NCBI GenBank assembly: GCA_946481035.1
Contig: CAMLNK010000085.1
Coordinates: 1 to 9,414, forward strand
Length of the DNA: 9,414 nt
Reading direction: 5' to 3'
Source: an uncultured Dyadobacter sp.
GTDB lineage: Bacteria; Bacteroidota; Bacteroidia; Cytophagales; Spirosomataceae
Shown piece by piece: positions 6,323 to 9,414 of this stretch; position 1 is the stretch's first letter; each line of letters opens with the position of its first letter. The notes under the pieces were generated by a model that had not been told where the DNA came from, did no database searches, and saw only the letters and a list, made by a program, of their open reading frames with translations. Position numbers and translations under genes: made by a program.

Positions 6323-6778
6323 TCAGGCGTTGTCCAGTGCGGTCGAGAGCTCGATCACGATCATTGTGCCCATGGCGATTTCGTTGGTGTCATATTTATC
6401 GACGATTTCAACCGAAGCGTGCTGGCCTTGCCGGTCGATCAGCGTGAGACGGTCTTTGGCAATTTGCAGCCCCTTAGACTTATGTCGTTTGGTAGTTGCG
6501 TTACGCTCCCTGATTTCAAAGGATTTCTTACGTCCGATACCATTGTCCTCGATCGTGCATTGAAAGATATCCTCGTCAATGCGATCGAACGAAATTTTCA
6601 ATTCGCGGTAGCCGTCTTTATGCATCAGCCCGTGCCATATCGCATTTTCGACGTACGGTTGCAGGAGCATCGACGGTAGCAGGATGTCGTCAGCTTCGAG
6701 GTCGTCGTCAATGTCGATACGGTACACAAAGCTCTGTTCGAACCGCATTTGTTCGAGTTCGAGATATAGTTCCAGCAC
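6323..6778 (-). CDS. C-terminal ATPase segment of the frameshifted sensor kinase
   Basis: This 151-residue frame continues the kinase after the A6 frameshift; its GTG at 6778 is simply the Val of TIEEEK-N-VLEL and no ribosome binding site precedes it, so it is probably not an independent gene. It carries a complete HATPase core: N box in LLQPYVENAIWHGL (E44, N45), G1 box DNGIGR (D78 to G82), and a G2-type KSKGLQIAKDRL (about 99-110). There is no further stop or lost motif to the natural end, TGA at 6323-6325. It is followed after 48 bp by the LytTR regulator gene. The intactness argues for a very recent mutation, a sequencing error, or real recoding. Confidence 0.7.
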   Translation of the reverse strand: MLELYLELEQMRFEQSFVYRIDIDDDLEADDILLPSMLLQPYVENAIWHGLMHKDGYRELKISFDRIDEDIFQCTIEDNGIGRKKSFEIRERNATTKRHKSKGLQIAKDRLTLIDRQGQHASVEIVDKYDTNEIAMGTMIVIELSTALDNA

Positions 6779-6779
6779 A

Positions 6780-6785
6780 TTTTTT
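6780..6785 (-). other. Frameshift site: A6 homopolymer in the kinase gene
   Basis: The minus strand reads GAAGAAGAAAAAATGTGCTGG. With seven A residues instead of six, the codons become E-E-E-K-N-V-L and join the two kinase halves into a normal family sequence. With six, the frame moves to ATG TGC TGG. A ribosome slip of one base backward on AAA, or polymerase slippage adding one A, would also restore the product. Confidence 0.8.
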
Positions 6786-7018
6786 CTTCTTCGATCGTCA
6801 CCAGGTTCCGGTCCGAATTATTAAGCACCATCCGGAAGAGCTTCGAAAACTTGTTGAGATATTTGCTCGCCTCGCCATATTTCTGCGTGACAATGCATTC
6901 CTGGATGCTATTCAGGCAGTTGAAAACGAAATGCGGGTTCATTTGCGCCCGCAACGCCATTAACTGGCTTTCCGCAAGCATCCGGTTGATTTCCAGTAGC
7001 ATAATTTCCTTTTTGGCC

Positions 7019-7042
7019 GCCTCCTCTTCCGCCTCCTCTTCC
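7019..7042 (-). repeat. 12-bp tandem repeat in kinase helix (two copies)
   Basis: GCCTCCTCTTCC occurs twice in a row on the plus strand, coding EEEA EEEA on the minus strand. It lies in the charged helix linking GAF and phospho-acceptor domains, so copy-number change would keep frame but shift the helix register by four residues. Confidence 0.8.
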
Positions 7043-9414
7043 GCCTGCGCTTCGGCAATTTTGTTGGCATTAATGGAGGCGATCGTCACCAGCGTGCGCG
7101 CCTGCTCCTCAGTGAAGAAGTTTTTCTTCGTATTCTCCGAGTCCAGGACGCCGATCAGTTTTCCTTCGTGAAGGATGGGTACCGCGATTTCAGAGAATTT
7201 GTTGGCATCCTGCCGAATGTAGCGGCTATCCAGTGAAGTATCGGGGATGATCAGTGTCTTCTTAATTTTGGCAGCCACCCCGACAATCCCCTCGCCGAGT
7301 TCGAGCTCCAATGGATCTATAATTTCATTCTCATTCAGCTCCTTTGAACCATAGGCAGCTTTCTGAACCAGTTTTTGTTTAACCTCATCCCAAAGAAATA
7401 CGGTACAATCCTCAAAATGCAACTGCGCAGTGCAGCTGCGGACGATATCCCAGCAGATTTCATTAACCGAGTTTTCACCATAGACGGAATTTACAAAGTA
7501 CTCGATCGTTTTGGCAAGCTCTCTCTTATGTTTTCGGTTCAGATAACCATTGTAAGTAAGGTAAAGGAACGCTCCTGACACACAGCCAACTAAGAGAAAG
7601 AACCACCAGCTTTGCCACCAATAGGGCATGATCCTGATTTTTAGTGTTGTGATCTGATTCATCCATCGCTCATGTTCATCCGTACTACGGACTTTGAAGA
7701 CATAGTCACCCGCCGGGAGGCTGTTGTAGCTCACAGTCATATTCCTCCCTGCATTGACCCAGTCCTCATCGATCCCTTCCAGTTGATAGCTGTATTGCAG
7801 GGACGGGATGTCACGGTGGTAGAGTGAGACGTATTGGAATGTCACGAAGTCCTGATCGGGCTTCAGCTCAATTCCTGAATAGAGAAAATCTGATACTTCT
7901 TTACCGAAAACCCTGAACGAGGTTATCAGTGGCGCTTGTTTTACAGGCACGGAGGAAAATTTGGAAGGATCTATCTCGACAATGTGGTCCAACATCACAG
8001 CATATATTTTGCTTTGATACGCACTGATGTGAAACCAATAATCTTGTAGTGTTTTACCTAAGTTTATTTTAACGCGTGTCACCTCCTGACTCCCGGGAAA
8101 TGTGTAAAACAAACCATTCGCACTACCGCCCCAAAGGGCCCCACGCGAATCCAGAGCCAGGCTCACGGAAAGGGCAAAGGAAAAATCCAGGTTGTAGTTA
8201 AGGCTGTCAAGAATCTTGCCTTCGAGGTCCATTTTATAGACGCCTCGATTTAAAATGGATATCCATATATTGCCGCTTTTGTCCGCAATGATTTTGCCTG
8301 GATTGAAATGGCCGGGATTACGTATGTTAATCAATGAAAACTGCTCATTGTCGAGCGCAAATTTTAACAGCCCGACGCCGTGCATCGCGAAAATGAGGTC
8401 GCCATTTGCAAGTTCGGTGAAACTTGATACTTGTGTGTACTTAAAACGTCCACTCTCAGGGTCGGTTCCATCAAAACGTTGGCATAGTCTGGTCTTCGGG
8501 TCAAAACGATAAATACCGTCGCGTTCAATGTGAAACCATATCCTGCCTTTTCGATCCGCAAAAATTAAATTGGTTTTCTTTCCGCGAACGCTGCTGTTGA
8601 TCTCCTTCAATTGCTCCATCCCCGGGCCTCCGTCGGGAAGGAAAAAGACCCCTGACGTACCGCATGCCCACCAGTCCCGCCCGGCTTTGGCGGTCATGAA
8701 AAACTCGTTGTTAAGTAAATTGTCATTGCTGACGATATGCCTCTGATATCCTGGCCGCCCCTTTACCAGACGAATCAATCCGTCTGGCTTTGAAACAAAA
8801 ATGACAGAGTCCGACACGGAAATATGGGTTGCCTGGGCAAATCCTGTCTCAAGAAAAAAAGGAAAATTCGGAAGCCGGTAAATATTTTGAAATGGGGAGT
8901 TGACCGGTAACTTGCTCACGCCGTTGAGGGTCGCGAACCAGAGGTTGCCCTCTGAGTCCTCCGTTACGTCGTAAAATCGTCGGTATGCAATCGAGTAGGG
9001 AGCGTCCTGGCTGTACGGGATCGGTATGATTGGTTTGTCAGGTTCCTTAAAGTACTCGGCATAGTTCAAATGAGATGTCCACAGTCTGTCATGTTTATCG
9101 ATAAATATCAGATTGCTGGCTGTCTCTTTTTTCTTTCCCTGAACTTCCGTGTACCCGGTTACGCGTTTCCGTTGGAAATCAATGTAGCCGATCGGGAAAT
9201 CGGTGTGTGATGAATACCATATATTGTCGCGAGAGTCGAGTGCGATAGCCGTGACGTTCCTTTTCGTCAGCAGCGGCGCGTAAAAAGGGCAATTGGTACT
9301 GTCATAAATCATGTTCTTCCGGCAATCGATAAAGAAGCACTGTTTCCCGCCCACCCAAAAGCCACTTCTAAGCGAGTCCCAGGAGAAGGTGCCTCCATTG
9401 AAAAGGTGGGGCTC

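Larger units (their letters stand above)
6323..9414 (-). pseudogene. Propeller/Y_Y_Y/GAF sensor histidine kinase, frameshifted (5' end outside window)
   Basis: Membrane sensor kinase of the LytS/His_kinase type. The reading frame is open to the window edge (residues ending PHLFNGGTFSWDSLRSGFWV before the GTG at 9354), so the N-terminus is missing. Residues below count from that GTG. Residues 1-490 hold several propeller blades (for example EDSEGNLWFATLNGVSKL, DKSGNIWISILNRGVYKM). A Y_Y_Y domain (about 500-575, YSYQLEGIDEDWVNAG) precedes a transmembrane segment (about 580-605, WWFFLLVGC onward). A GAF domain spans 618-766, then a charged helix with a 4-residue EEEA repeat. The phospho-acceptor is H808 in MNPHFVFN. 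At K858 in TIEEEK the frame is lost in an A6 tract: the original frame runs 51 foreign residues (CWNYISNSNKCGSNRA) to a stop at 6625, while the next frame supplies the ATPase domain (6323-6778). One base is missing relative to an expected A7. About 1030 residues are visible when joined. Confidence 0.88.

Noticed and set aside
1..9414. CRISPR arrays, tRNA or rRNA genes, transposases, integrases and phage genes
   Set aside because: No spaced direct repeats, no cloverleaf or conserved RNA segments and no mobile-element protein motifs were seen on either strand.

Overview
The window looks like chromosomal DNA of a Bacteroidota bacterium, most likely from the Cytophagales and resembling Dyadobacter or its relatives (inferred from gene content, not searched). 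The signs are a type IX secretion (T9SS) C-terminal sorting domain, strings of Ig/PKD-like secreted modules, a propeller/Y_Y_Y sensor kinase paired with a LytTR response regulator, and mostly weak Shine-Dalgarno signals.

Layout. (1) 3-854, plus strand: the C-terminal part of a PKD-like protein that starts before the window. It meets the next cluster head-on at a likely two-way terminator (about 856-890). (2) 889-4158, minus strand: three tandem genes for exported beta-sandwich proteins. In transcription order these are a 470-residue Ser/Thr/Asn-rich protein (TTG start, 4158), a 225-residue Ig/PKD-like protein, and a 363-residue protein with a T9SS sorting domain. Only the last carries the sorting signal. 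(3) 4159-4352: a divergent intergenic region of about 190 bp with an imperfect 23-bp palindrome whose TTTG arms point outward. (4) 4353-5514, plus strand: a translationally coupled pair, a compact HipA-like kinase and a DUF3037 protein, overlapping by 11 bp with a strong ribosome binding site before the second gene. (5) 5519-9414, minus strand: a sensor histidine kinase (start outside the window) and, 48 bp downstream, a LytTR response regulator.

The kinase gene is split by a single-base frameshift in an A6 tract (plus-strand T6 at 6780-6785), between the phospho-acceptor helix and the ATPase domain. Both halves are otherwise intact, so this may be a sequencing error, a fresh mutation, or slippage that restores the frame. 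The kinase would sense an exported signal through its periplasmic propeller and phosphorylate Asp55 of the regulator.

The best candidate for an undescribed system is the HipA-like kinase/DUF3037 pair: its catalytic residues are present, but it lacks the HipB-binding N-terminal region and has no HipB gene beside it. No RNA genes, CRISPR arrays, insertion sequences or transposases were seen.
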